Shown in pieces: positions 35,014-47,100 of a stretch of DNA of 64,000 nt. Origin of the DNA: Ctena decussata (lineage: Eukaryota; Mollusca; Bivalvia; Lucinida; Lucinidae); the NCBI GenBank assembly GCA_963989385.1, contig OZ022506.1, positions 60,895,434 to 60,959,433 on the forward strand, read 5' to 3'. Numbering within the stretch: position 1 is the stretch's first letter; the number at the start of each line of letters is the position of its first letter. The position numbers were made by a program, and so were the translations under genes. The notes beneath the pieces were generated by a model. That model was not told where the DNA came from and did no database searches. It saw only the letters and a list, made by a program, of their open reading frames with translations.

Positions 35014-35690
35014 AGGATAAATAGTCCTTGCCTCCTTGATCTCCCAGTTCTGGCTCTTGTGAAGATCCTCCAGTAAACTAACTAATGTGAACTTCTCACA
35101 TGTGTCAGAAGAATCTGCAAGCTACTACATACAATCATCAGCTGCAATTCTGTGCTTTGGAGGCACATATCAGTTTTCGCAAATGAAGTAATTATTACAA
35201 AAGAAAATCTTGAGGGAATTTTACAACATTCCAGTGGTTTCTGGACTTTTCTAATCCCTTTCGCAGATTTGAAATTAGAAGTTCCAGATATAGACTGGCT
35301 TTTTGTGAATGGTTTCTTTCTAAAGAGCTTTATTGGTTGGATTTGACTGACTGTCAAACTTCAACGTTATGTTTCCTTAAATGCCTTCCAAATATACAAA
35401 TACTAAATGTGTCTGTGTGTAAGAGTTTGATTGATGAAGATTTTCTTGCCATCCAGAACTGCTCTAAACTTGACCAGCTTTACTTTTCTTTCACAATCAT
35501 AAAGCCAAGTTCAATTGTGTATTTGTCTTCAAAATTAAGCCTTACAGTATTGGATGCATGCCCAATTCCACTAAATTTACATGACATACAATCCATTTTC
35601 AATGCTTGTTATTCTGGAACACTTATATATTTTCAGTTAACACTTGCCGATAATATAGTCCAGAAACTCTTCCAGCGAAACTGTTCCATA
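35014..35690 (+). pseudogene. F-box / leucine-rich-repeat protein, broken
   Basis: A frame that starts after an acceptor-like TTGTTGCAG reads LLDLPVLALVKILQ, then ELLTCVRRICKLLHTIISC, then SVLWRH. This is an F-box: LP at the start, hydrophobic positions, the VC/IC-K pair and the closing LW. Leucine-rich repeats follow (CLPNIQILNVSVCKSLIDED, AIQNCSKLDQLYFS), typical of FBXL substrate receptors of SCF ubiquitin ligases. Two in-frame TAA codons (35074-35076 and 35083-35085) lie inside the F-box. A frameshift near 35313-35330 separates the F-box frame from the main repeat frame. The homology fades after about 35690. Which FBXL it derives from is unclear. Confidence 0.7.
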
Positions 35691-35792
35691 CAAAGGGGGG
35701 GTTCCAAATCTGCCCTCGCATGGATTTTCTTGTTACTTTGCATGTTTACTATCTTCAACCTATCAACTACACATATGCGTTTCTCTATCCCA

Positions 35793-36988
35793 CCCAGGCG
35801 AAATGATGACCATGGTGACCATGAACTACCATGGACTACCATGATATTTCATGGTCAAACAACCATGGTCAACCATGGTAGACAATGTTTTGTAAAATGG
35901 CTGACATGGTTTTTGCTGACCAGTCTTATCAACACCATGGTCAACCATGGTCTATGTCCATGGTCAAAGACCATGGTTGACCAAGGTGTTGATGAGACCA
36001 TCCAAAACCATGGGTGGTCATTTAACAAAACATGATCAACCATGGTTGTATGACCACGAAAAACCATGGTAATCCATGGTTGTAATACCATAAAATAGCA
36101 TGGTAGTGCATGGTCACCTGACAATCTTTAAAACACAGACAATGCTTGCAACATTGCAAGAATGAGATAAACAACACATATACCAGCTGAGTTTCTAATG
36201 GCTTAAAAGCAACTATATTGTGGGTTACACTGTTTAGAATCACCATGACCAGCTGTATCCAGGAGTCATCAAAACCATGAGCCTAATTAAGGTGGGTTCT
36301 CAGATGCTTTCAAAATTCTCTAGCTTAATTTTAAAATGCATTGCTTTTTTCCTGCCCTATCCAATCTTATTATTTTGCAGCTTCTCTGCATAACTGGTAT
36401 ATTAACTTTATGTCAAATTTCTCACTTGTTTTCAGTCATACTTCTACAGTAAAAGGAAAATAAAAGTAACAAGATTACCTATTGGTGGGCTCTGGCATAA
36501 CAAGATTTTCAATTGGTGGACATTTATCATCCTATGGAATAAACAGGATGTGATGTAACAGGAAGTGATGTCATGTGATTACCAAGTAATCTGACCATGG
36601 TTAACCATGGTCAACCATGGTCACCACTGACCATGTTCGACCATGGTTAACTGGAAATTTTATGACAAGTGACCATGATAATTCATGGTGAACCATGGTC
36701 AACCCTAGTAGTAATTTTGACTCTCTTTTTCTACCATGGTCAACCATGGTGAACCATGGTTAGTCGGAAATTTTATGACAGCTGACCATGGTCAACCATG
36801 GTCAATTGTACTGGTAATTTTGATCCTCTTTTCTACCATGGACAACATGGTTGACCATGGTCAACCATACCACAGATATTGAATATTCATGGTATTTGAT
36901 GCCTGACCATGAAGAAACATGGTAAACCTTCAAAAACCATCAAAAACCATGATGACCATGGTCAACCATGGTCACTATTTCGCCTGGG
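35793..36988. mobile_element. TIR element packed with CCATGG palindromes
   Basis: The left end is CCCAGGCGAAATGATGACC and the right end its inverted match (GGTCACTATTTCGCCTGGG). Both ends are followed inward by clusters of ACCATGGT / TTGACCATGGTCAACC; by my count CCATGG occurs about 26 times, in two blocks (35810-36115 and 36595-36975), while the middle has none. Such clusters look like subterminal transposase binding sites. No transposase is present in 1.2 kb. The superfamily is unknown and no target duplication is obvious. Confidence 0.75.
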
Positions 36989-37237
36989 CAGTGAGTAAAG
37001 ACTTTAAGGTCTCAGGAGAGCACCCTGAAGTACTCCCATTTTTTGTGATACCAGCCTTATAATTTACCAATCATAAATCCTCAGCTTTATTCAATTTCAT
37101 AAAATGTGAACTACAATAGTAAAAGGGCTCCATATGGATATCTTTGATTCCATTTATGTTTATGCAAACATGCAAACAAAACTTTTTTTAAACATTAAGT
37201 CAGAAAATACGGCTAAAAGCGACACTAAAACTATTAA
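36989..37237. other. Low-copy DNA, no feature seen
   Basis: Short AT-rich spacer between the CCATGG element and a type I element. Confidence 0.5.
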
Positions 37238-39190
37238 ACAAGAGGTCAATGATGGACCTATATTGCTCACCTGAGTTATGATGAAATAACATGGAAGATC
37301 ATCTATTTGATGATGGTTCAATTGTAGCAGTTTTGCACTTTCTAATCTATATTCTCACATAGTTTCATGAAGACTGGATCAAAACTTTGCCCTCTAGAGT
37401 GTACACAATGTTTTTCTAAGATCTGACCTGGCGATCTATTTTTTGATCAGACATTATTCAGTTTCAAACTTGGCCTACATTTCATGAAGATAAACATTCT
37501 GACAAAGTGTCATGAAGATTCAATACAAAATAAAGCCACAATTGTGTACACAAAGCTTTTCTATCATTTGACCTAACAAGACCAAGTTTCAAACTTGGCC
37601 TAGATTTTATTAAGATAATCATTCTGACAAAGTTTCATGAAGATTGAACCAAAACTGTGCCCTCTGGAGTATCCACAATGTTTTTCTAAGGTTTGACCTA
37701 GTAACCTAAATGACCCAGTTGCATCCAGGATCCTTGGTCTAGATTTGTTGGAGATAAACATTTTGACAAAGTTTCATGATGATTGGAACAAAACTGTGCC
37801 CTCTAGAGCATTCACATGGTTTTTCTAAGATCTGACCTAGTGACCTAGTTTTTGATCTGACATGACCTACTTTCAAATTCTGTCTATATTTCAAAAAGAT
37901 AAGCATTCTGACAAAGTTTCATGAAGATTGGATCATAACTGTGCCCTCTAGAGACTCTGAGTGTACACAAGGTTTTTCTAAGATCTGACCTAGTGACATA
38001 GTTTTAACCCCACATGACTCAGTTTCGATCTTGGCCTAGATTGTATAAGGATAAACATTCTGACAAAGTTTCATGAAGATTGGATTATAACTGTGCCCTC
38101 TAGAGTGTTCACAAGGTTTTTCTAAGATTTGACCTAGTGACTTAGTTTTTGACCCCACATGACTCAGTTTCAATCTTGGCCTAGATTGTATCAGGATAAA
38201 CATTCTGACAAAGTTTCATGAAGATTGGATCATAACTGTGCCCTTTTGAGTGTCTACAAGGTTTTTCTAAGATTTGACCTACTGACCTAGTTTTTGACCC
38301 CACATGACCAAGTTTCACATTTGGTCTAGATTTCATTAAGATCAACATTCTGACAAAGTTTCATGACAATTGGATCAAAACTGTGCCCTCTGTGTCATTC
38401 TAAGATTTATTTCTATTTTTAGATCTAGCGGCCATTTTGTTCAGTGGAGTAGAATCGTTTTAGCAATTTTGGTTAAGGGCCATGAGTCAAACATTTCTGT
38501 GAAATTATTTTGAAATCGAGCTATTGGCTTTGGAGGAGATGTCTTTTAAAGGTTTTTCTATTTTTAGATTTCTATTTTAAGCTCTGGGGGGCATTTTGTT
38601 CAGCAGAGTGGAACAGTTTTAGCAATTTTGGTTCAGGGCAATGAGTCATATATTTATGTGAAATTTTTTTGAAATCGAGCCATCGACTTCAGAGGAGATG
38701 TCGTTTAAAGGTTTTTCTATTTTTAGCTCTGGTGGCCATTTTGTTCAGCGGAGCAGAACCATTTTAGCAATTTTGGTTTGGTTCAGGGCTATGACAGAAA
38801 CATTTGTGTGAAATTACTTTGAAATTGGCCTACTGGTCTAGGAGGAGATGATCCCGGTCTGGCCACATACTTTCGTTTCTCCTTCCGCTGATTCAAGAAG
38901 GGCAGTTGTCAGTTACTGGCGAAAGTATGTGCACTTAGTACTGGTTAACCGCTTAGGAGGTCTAAGCCTGCCCAGGAATAGTGTGGTTAGGTTAACTGAC
39001 CGTCCCGACATGACCTTAGTTGTTTACCGTGGACGTTAAGCATCAAATCAACCAACCAACCAACTAGGAGGAGATGTCGTTTGAAGAAATTGTTGACGAC
39101 GGACGAACAGACGGACGGACAGACGGACGACGGACAACGGACAAATATCGATCACAATAGCTGAGCACTTCGTGCTCAGGTGAGCTAAAA
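37238..39190 (+). mobile_element. Type I element (copy G) with SINE insertion
   Basis: The start is ACAAGAGGTCAATGATGGACC followed by TTGCTCACCTGAG. The end has a GACGGACGAACAGACGG microsatellite and the hairpin TGAGCACTTCGTGCTCA with GGTGAGCTAAAAA. The first part of the body (37300-38400) is the 145-bp monomer also found in copy B (AGATTTGACCTAGTGACC). The second part (38400-39080) is a different monomer of about 135-150 bp with GGCCATTTTGTTCAG and GAGGAGATGTCGTTTAAAGG. One element thus carries two unrelated core repeats. A SINE is inserted at 38851-39063. Confidence 0.75.
38851..39063 (+). mobile_element. tRNA-derived SINE, 5' truncated, with TSDs
   Basis: The same body as the SINE at 1319-1575, starting only in the T-arm of the tRNA head (ATCCCGGTCTGGCC), so box A and the anticodon arm are missing. 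The 3' tail is AACC repeats, unlike the CAGT tail of the other copy. A perfect 13-bp target duplication CTAGGAGGAGATG flanks it at 38838-38850 and 39064-39076, and derives from the monomer's GAGGAGATGTCGTTT motif. Confidence 0.9.
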
Positions 39191-39673
39191 ACGAAAAGCA
39201 TCCCAAAATTTATGTATGTTCCAGTCAGTGTCAACCTATGAAATTTCCTGAAAAAATAGGCCATATGTTTCCTCTTTATACCAGAGGAATTTCATGAAAT
39301 TTGGAAACCGGTAACATTGTCATATAATGCATGATATAGATGAAGGTGGTTTGTTAGACAAAAATGCATGTCACATTTAAGTGTTAATATGTTCATAGAA
39401 ACACTTCATTTTCTAGTAATATTAATAGCAACCTAAACTACAATCATAATAAAAAGCTCCATATGCAGATATATTGACCTACTTTGTCTGAGGAATAAAT
39501 GGAAAACTAAATTAACTCCGACCACTCGACAGTGTATAAAGACTAGAAATTAAATTTTATATCGCGAAGAAAAGTCCATTAAGCAGGAATCTTGAAAAAC
39601 ACTTAAATGTCCAATTTCTTGTACTCAAGCTTTATATGCTAAGTTTGAATTTTTCAAATCTTCAGATTAACCT
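39191..39673. other. Low-copy DNA, no gene recognised
   Basis: AT-rich spacer between type I copy G and a type II element; no structure seen. Confidence 0.5.
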
Positions 39674-40951
39674 AGAATGTGTCCATAGAACACGGATGCC
39701 CCCGCCTAGTGCCCAAAGTAAGATGGCACCTTGTTTAAGGTACTGGCACTTGTAGCATAACTAGGTGGGGGTGTCATGACATATGTGATGATATTCTGTA
39801 TCTTATCGCAGAAATGGATGCCATGCAACTTTCCAAAAGAAATGGCCCGGAAACAAGTAACTTTTCAAAAACTAACAAACGGACACCATTATTGTATGAA
39901 ATGAAGTCGTAAAAAGGCCATAACTCCCACAATAATTGACGGATTTTACCAAACATTGAACTTGACCTGTATTTTATGATGTATAAAATAAGAATTCAAT
40001 ACACCAATGCTTTCAAAAGATAATGAACAGAAACCATTTTTTCATACAAAATAAAGTTGAAAAAGGGCCATAACTCCCACAATAATCGACGGATTTTGCC
40101 CAACATCGAACTTGACCTGTATTTTATGATTATATACCTGTGTATAAAATATGAATTCAATACACCAATGCTTTTAAAAGATATCGAACGGAAACCATTT
40201 CTTCATAAAAAATAAAGTCGAAAAAGTGCCATAACTCCCACAATAATCGACAGATTTTGCCCAACATCAAACTTGACCTGTATTTTATGATAATATACCT
40301 GTGTATAAAATATGAATTCAATACACCAATGCTTTCAAAAGATATCGAACGGAAACCATTTTTACATACAAAATTTATAAAGTCGAAAAAGGGCCATAAC
40401 TCCTACAATAATCGACGGATTTTGCCCAACATCGAAATTGACCTGTATTTTATGATTATATACCTGTGTATACAATATGAATTCAATACACCAATGCTTT
40501 CAATAGATATCGAACGGAAACCATTTCTTTATAGAAACAGAAGTTGAAAAAGGGCCATAACTCCAACAATAATTGACGGATTTTACCCAACATCGAACTT
40601 GACCTGTATTTTATGATTATATAGCTGTGTATAAAATATGAATTCAATACACCAATGCTTTCAAAAGATATTGAACGGAAACCATTTTTTCATAGAAACA
40701 GAAGTCGAAAAAGTGCCATAACTCCCACAATAATAGACAGATTTTACCCAACATCAAACTTGACCTGTATTTTATGATTATATAGCTGTGTATGAAATAT
40801 GAATTCAATACACCAATGCTTTCAAAAGATATTGAACGGAAACCATTTCCAACGTACGCACGCTACACTACGTACGCTACGTACGTACGGACAGGGGTGA
40901 TACTATATGCCCCCCCTCCCCCCACCATTTTAAATGGCGGGGGCATAAAAA
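39674..40951 (+). mobile_element. Type II element (third copy), source of the macro-repeat
   Basis: It starts AGAATGTGTCCATAGAACACG, then GATGCCCCCGCC. It ends with a CGTACGCTACGTACG tract and the hairpin GCCATTTAAAATGG-like stem read as CACCATTTTAAATGGCGGGGGCAT, split by its centre, then AAAAA. The body has monomers of 161 bp (GGGCCATAACTCCCACAATAA, ATTCAATACACCAATGCTTT, GATATCGAACGGAAACCATT) beginning near 39903, 40053, 40214, 40380, 40541 and 40702. From about 40088 onward the element is part of a larger tandem duplication. Confidence 0.8.
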
Positions 40952-42102
40952 ATAATACAGCATTGGACCTACAAGAATAAATATTTCACAGGACATTTTT
41001 ATTCATCAAGGAGAACAATTGCGCCAATTTATTTTGAAATCCATGCATAAATTAGAAGTAATATCGTGGACATGCTTAACAGTTTTATCATTTAACCTTC
41101 TAGTGTGACCTTGGACCTACCAGATTAAGTGCTTCACATGACACTTATAATCAAGGGGGACAACTGCCAAATTATTTTGAAATCCATCCGTAAATATATA
41201 AGAAATGGTCTCGACAAGCTCTATTTATGACCATTGTATCATTCCAAAAATGACCTTGACCTTCAACCTACCTGAACAAATGTTTCAAATAGCATGTTAC
41301 TCATTAAGAAGGGGAACGACTGTGCCCAGTTATTTTGAAATCCATGCATAAATATAGCAGAAATACCCTGGACAAGCTCAATTTATGATTTATGCATTAT
41401 ATCATTTGACCTTCAAGTGTGACCTTGACCTTGGACCTACCTGAACAAATATTTCAAATTGCACTTCTACGAATCAAGGAGAACAATTGTGCCCATTTAT
41501 TTTGAAATCCAAACATAAGTGTAGAAGTTATGGCCCGGACAAGCTCAATTTATGACAATTTTATCATTTGACCTTCAAGTGTGACCTTGACCTTGGACCT
41601 ACCTGACCAAATGTTTCAAATGGCACTTTTACTCATCAATGAGAACAATTGTGCCAAATTATTTTGAAATCCATCCATACTTTCGTACAGGTGAGCTAAT
41701 AAAAATGACTGAGCTGCTTCCTTTGTAAATGTATCCATTAACCTAAAGGTACTGGATAATAATGTCAAAAGCTTATGATGTGGTCCCTAGGGCATCTTAC
41801 CTAACTGTTGGTGAGATCTTAAAACCCAAGCTCACTGACACCCAGTAGACTCTTGTATCTCAATTATTGCAGGATAATAAGCCTCTGGCTTCCTGTCAGA
41901 TCTTTTTGCTATTAAATTTGTACTATTTGTCTTCTGTTTGTAACTTGTATGAAACTGAAATAAAATATACTTAACTATACATGTATTAGGTACATTTTCC
42001 AATATGTAAGGGGTGTTTCTGAAAGTGTTTCTAATTTAAGGTTGTGATTTATGGTATATGTAAAAATCTGCATGAAACCATAAAAAAGTAATGTATCTCC
42101 CT
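40088..42102 (+). repeat. 2.04-kb macro-repeat, unit 1
   Basis: Unit 1 spans the last type II monomers, the type II end hairpin, the ~175-bp array and about 400 bp of low-copy DNA ending ATGTATCTCCCT. In units 2-4 that ending is fused to a type II monomer (AAACTTGACCTGTATTTTATG); after the last unit it continues into different DNA (GAAAGTTATCAGAC). The event was therefore a tandem duplication from inside the type II array to 42102. Confidence 0.85.
40952..41700 (+). repeat. Array of ~175-bp monomers with type I-like end
   Basis: Directly after the type II end come about four monomers with TTTATTTTGAAATCCATGCATA, GACAAGCTCAATTTATGA and GTGACCTTGACCTTGGACC. The array ends ACTTTCGTACAGGTGAGCTAATAAAA, the remains of a type I terminus without microsatellite. 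No ACAAGAG start is seen. This array recurs in every macro-repeat unit (42985-43735, 49825-50573, 51862-52615). Confidence 0.7.
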
Positions 42103-44032
42103 AAACTTGACCTGTATTTTATGACGGATTTTGCCCAACATCGAACTTGACCTGTATTTTATGATTATATACCTGTGTATAAAATGTGAATTCAATACAC
42201 CAATGCTTTTAAAAGATATCGAACGGAAACCATTTCTTCATAAAAAATAAAGTTGAAAAAGGGCCATAACTCCCACAATAATCGACGGATTTTGCCCAAC
42301 ATCAAACTTGACCTGTATTTTATGATTATATACCTGTGTATAAAATATGAATTCAATACACCAATGCTTTCAATAGATATCGAACGGAAACCATTTTTAC
42401 AAACAAAATTTATAAAGTCGAAAAAGGGCCATAACTCCTACAATAATCGACGGAATTTGCCCAACATCAAACTTGACCTGTATTTTATGATTATATACCT
42501 GTGTATAAAATATGAATTCAATACACCAATGCTTTCAAAAGATATCGAACGGAAACCATTTCTTTATAGAAACAGAAGTTGAAAAAGGGCCATAACTCCA
42601 ACAATAATTGACGGATTTTACCCAACATCGAACTTGACCTGTATTTTATGATTATATAGCTGTGTATAAAATATGAATTCAATACACCAATGCTTTCAAA
42701 AGATATTGAATGGAAACCATTTTTTCATAGAAACAGAAGTCGAAAAAGGGCCATAACTCCTACAATAATAGACAGATTTTACCCAACATCAAACTTGACC
42801 TGTATTTTATGATTATATAGCTGTGTATGAAATATGAATTCAATACACCAATGCTTTCAAAAGATATTGAACGGAAACCATTTCCAACGTACGCACGCTA
42901 CACTACGTACGCTACGTACGTACGGACAGGGGTGATACTATATGCCCCCCCTCCCCCCCACCATTTTAAATGGCGGGGGCATAAAAAATAATACAGCATT
43001 GGACCTACAAGAATAAATATTTCACAGGACATTTTTATTCATCAAGGAGAACAATTGCGCCAATTTATTTTGAAATCCATGCATAAATTAGAAGTAATAT
43101 CGTGGACATGCTTAACAGTTTTATCATTTAACCTTCTAGTGTGACCTTGGACCTACCAGAATAAGTGCTTCACATGACACTTATAATCAAGGGGGACAAC
43201 TGCCAAATTATTTTGAAATCCATCCGTAAATATAGAAGAAATGGTCTCGACAAGCTCTATTTATGACCATTGTATCATTCCAAAAATGACCTTGACCTTC
43301 AACCTACCTGAACAAATGTTTCAAATAGCATGTTACTCATTAAGAAGGGGAACGACTGTGCCCAGTTATTTTGAAATCCATGCATAAATATAGCAGAAAT
43401 ACCCTGGACAAGCTCAATTTATGATTTATGCATTATATCATTTGACCTTCAAGTGTGACCTTGACCTTGGACCTACCTGAACAAATATTTCAAATTGCAC
43501 TTCTACGAATCAAGGAGAACAATTGTGCCCATTTATTTTGAAATCCAAACATAAGTGTAGAAGTTATGGCCCGGACAAGCTCAATTTATGACAATTTTAT
43601 CATTTGACCTTCAAGTGTGACCTTGACCTTGGACCTACCTGACCAAATGTTTCAAATGGCACTTTTACTCATCAATGAGAACAATTGTGCCAAATTATTT
43701 TGAAATCCATCCATACTTTCGTACAGGTGAGCTAATAAAAATGACTGAGCTGCTTCCTTTGTAAATGTATCCATTAACCTAAAGGTACTGGATAATAATG
43801 TCAAAAGCTTATGATGTGGTCCCTAGGGCATCTTACCTAACTGTTGGTGAGATCTTAAAACCCAAGCTCACTGACACCCAGTAGACTCTTGTATCTCAAT
43901 TATTGCAGGATAATAAGCCTCTGGCTTCCTGTCAGATCTTTTTGCTATTAAATTTGTACTATTTGTCTTCTGTTTGTAACTTTTATGAAATTGAAATAAA
44001 ATATACTTAACTATACATGTATTAGGTACATT
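42103..44032 (+). repeat. 2.04-kb macro-repeat, unit 2 (first part)
   Basis: Nearly identical to unit 1. It is interrupted after GGTACATT by the DIRS-like element and continues at 48995-49100 with TTCCAATATGTAAGG. Without the insertion the unit is about 2036 bp. Confidence 0.9.
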
Positions 44033-44057
44033 ATTTTCATAAAGCCTTCAGCTTTCA

Positions 44058-44193
44058 CAAGTATGAGATAGCATATCCTTGGCAGTGTAGCTCACTGTGC
44101 AACGCCCTTTCAAAGAGAGTAAATCTGGTAAGACCATGTGACCACACCTATATAAAGCAGGTATTCACCATAACAGGTCATATTTTCTTTGGC
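44058..44193 (+). repeat. Left inverted terminal repeat of DIRS-like element
   Basis: CAAGTATGAGATAGCATATCC begins the part shared, in inverted form, with 48804-48928. It includes GTGTAGCTCACTGTGCAACG, TCAAAGAGAGTAAATCTGG and a TATA box. Outside it, 25 bases occur only on the left. Confidence 0.85.
44149..44156 (+). promoter_or_regulatory. TATA box in the left terminal repeat
   Basis: TATATAAA in the context CACACCTATATAAAGCAGG faces into the element. The right repeat carries the same box at 48830-48837 on the other strand, also facing inward. Terminal promoters in both repeats are expected for DIRS elements. A strong donor-like GGTAAGTTTG follows at 44219-44228, so a transcript starting about 30 bp after the box could be spliced. 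Confidence 0.5.
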
Positions 44194-47100
44194 GTGTAGC
44201 TATTACACATCTCACTGTGGTAAGTTTGTGAATTTTGTGAAATTTTGTTATAAATTAATCTCCAGTTTATGATGTGACTGTTGCACGTTGTGCAGATTTT
44301 ATCACTACAAAGTTCCTGAAAGGACGCTGTCCTTCAATAGGATACTTTAAATAAATTTATCTTCCATTTATTGTGTGAATTTAGCTCACACTGTCCAAAT
44401 ATTTTCTGTTGAAAAATCATTGTTTTCCATGACTAGCCTGTTGACAAGCAATAGCTATTTTTCTGCCATATTGTGAAAGACGTAGTCTTCCTACTTAGAC
44501 CCAAAGAAGTTTCTCTTTGGTCCCAGATAATTTGTTTTTGTTCATGCAATCTTACACTGGTACAGTGTGACAGGTTGTAGTCTGGGTGGTCTTGGTCTGA
44601 CTCCCAATATTATTTAGCTCTATACTGAATAATAGTGTCTACTATCAGGTTAGCCATAATGAGAGATGTTATCTCCAAAAAAAAAAAAAAAGGAAAAGAA
44701 AGGAATTTTTCACTGGAGATTATTTTACAAATGATATTCAGGCGCCCTGACAATTGTAACCTCAGATTATAGTGCAAATGAAAATTTATATCCTGACCAT
44801 GCCAATGCATGTCAGTTCAGATTATTTTATAATTATTCCCTGAGCATGCTGAAAGCATGTAAGCTCATAACTAGTAAACAACTCATGTTAGACAGTTGTT
44901 GGTCTGTAAAGAAGTACATACTGGTTACATGTGGGTACAGTTATCTTGACCCAGATATGATATACTGGGTAGTTTTAGACCTTGCAGAGGCAAGATACTG
45001 TTTTATGTTTACCCTTATAACCTGTATCTATCTTGTACACTAGAAGTCAGTTTTAGTGTCAGAATGGCATTAAATCGAGAAATGTAAGGAGAGGAATGAA
45101 TTCCGCCTTTCATAATCTGTGCCAAATATACAGTGGACCTTTCACCCCCACTGCCCCTAAGGCCTTTAGGTCTTGGGAATCTTTACCTTATATTGTGTTC
45201 AGCAGTTTTGTATGAGTTTTCCTACAATAATAATTAGGTTTCCTGTTATACACTGACAGGTTAACCTGTATAATTGGCAAGAATTCTGCAGAATGCAGTA
45301 TTTTGCCTGTTTGTGCAGTGACACAAAACAACTCAACAAAGATTATATGTCGACAGGGGAAAATTATTTCCTATGTCTTATTTCTGCTTGTATAGCAGGT
45401 GAGAAAAACTGCTGTATTCACTTCAAAATTGTTATAGTACAACTTATGTAAGAGTTGTACCGGGCTACAGAAGCCTATATCATATCACTTTTCTTGGTTC
45501 ATGAAGATAAATGTTTGTACTGAGAAATTCTCAGACTCAAACAAAATAAATAAAATAAAGATGGTCTATAATTAATAAATTGACACATAATATAATAATA
45601 ATATATGAATAAATAATAGAAGAAAAAAAAAAAATAAATAAAAAAAAATAAAAAAATAAATGAAAAAAATAAATAAATAAAAAGAAGGCATGAATCCTAT
45701 AATATTATGCCAGAGATTTGTTTTACATAGTACATGTCTACATACATGTACATACAGCAGCAAATGTAGATTTCTTCCTCATAGATAGTCGTTGGTTGGT
45801 GTGTAACAGATCACAATAATACCAGTAAAAAATAATTTATATTATCAGAAAGTTGTGATGATGCTTTCTGTTCTTATTAAATTTGAAAATGAGCTCAGTC
45901 TTTGAGGCATTTTCTCAGTCTGGACTGGAAACAGAGATTTTAATAGTTGATTTGTACTGCTACATCATTGAAGATGAAAAAATAAAAAATAAAAAATAAC
46001 AATGATAAAAATGATCACAAGAATAGTGATATCCAAGTATTTGGAATAATACTTCCAAAACAATCAGAGATGTTTAACTGTTATTATACACAGAGACTGA
46101 CACTTTATGTTGTCAGCTGACGTGTAGAGTTAAAAAAGAATACTGAAGGTGGTCATTTCCATCACATGGAACTCATATTGTTCAATGTGATTTCCATTCT
46201 ATGTATTTTTGTGTTTGAGAAATATTGGCCTTCTTGCCACAAACAAGACAGTAAGTCCTGATGGTTGTTTTTACTGTTTGGTGATAATTGATCAAAAATC
46301 TTTATTTAAAATACCATATTTGTCTGTTCATTATTACAACAACGGCTGTATATTTTTTCTCTAGATCATGGTCAGCGTAATGACACAACATTCACATTTC
46401 TGCCACAAGTCCATTAAGCATTAAAACAGAAGATTTTGTGTCTTTACCTTTATATAAAATTATTATTAATCAAGGCTGAATATTGCAGGTTTATTGTTAA
46501 TTATGAATTGATTAAATATTCATGATAAATGATGTCAGTATAAAAAATGAGTATTACAGAGAAAAGAGAGACCTATTTCCTCCTGTTACTGGTTTTGTTC
46601 AGAATTTTCATTTCTTTATGGTAAATACGGCTATAACAAGCCTTACTGTTTATGTTTGTATCATATTAGTGATAAGCAAGATTTAGTTAATACTTCCTAT
46701 TACAGAAGAGTTTGATTTATAGAAACCATATAACATGATGGTTAAAAATATATTGTTTCATTTTTGGTTTCATGACAGTTAGGTTTTATAGAAAATTTTT
46801 GCATGTTTTGTCCGAATGTTGAGAGTAATTTTGGTAGTCAAATGCTTCATTGGATTTGATATACCATACAATATGAACCAAAAGATTGGTAATAATTATT
46901 TTATACTGTACTGTTCAATGTACCAGTAAAGATATATTTTAAACTTGAAGTAGTTATTTAAGGAACTTACAAGTATTCAGCAAAAATAAATAAATAAATA
47001 AATAAAGCAGCTTTTAAGCTGTCAGAAGCTACTTACATTATTCTTAGTGGCTGAATCTGTAAGATCTGTGTAAATTAGAAACATTACAAGATCTTTTCTG

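Noticed and set aside
35690..36035. Extension of the leucine-rich-repeat frame to 232 codons
   Set aside because: After about 35690 the frame loses the repeat pattern, and from 35793 it lies in the CCATGG transposon, whose 3-bp-compatible repeats keep it open by chance.
36590..36620. CCATGG sites as translation starts
   Set aside because: The ATG repeats are part of palindromes read alike on both strands, with no open frame or coding bias behind them.
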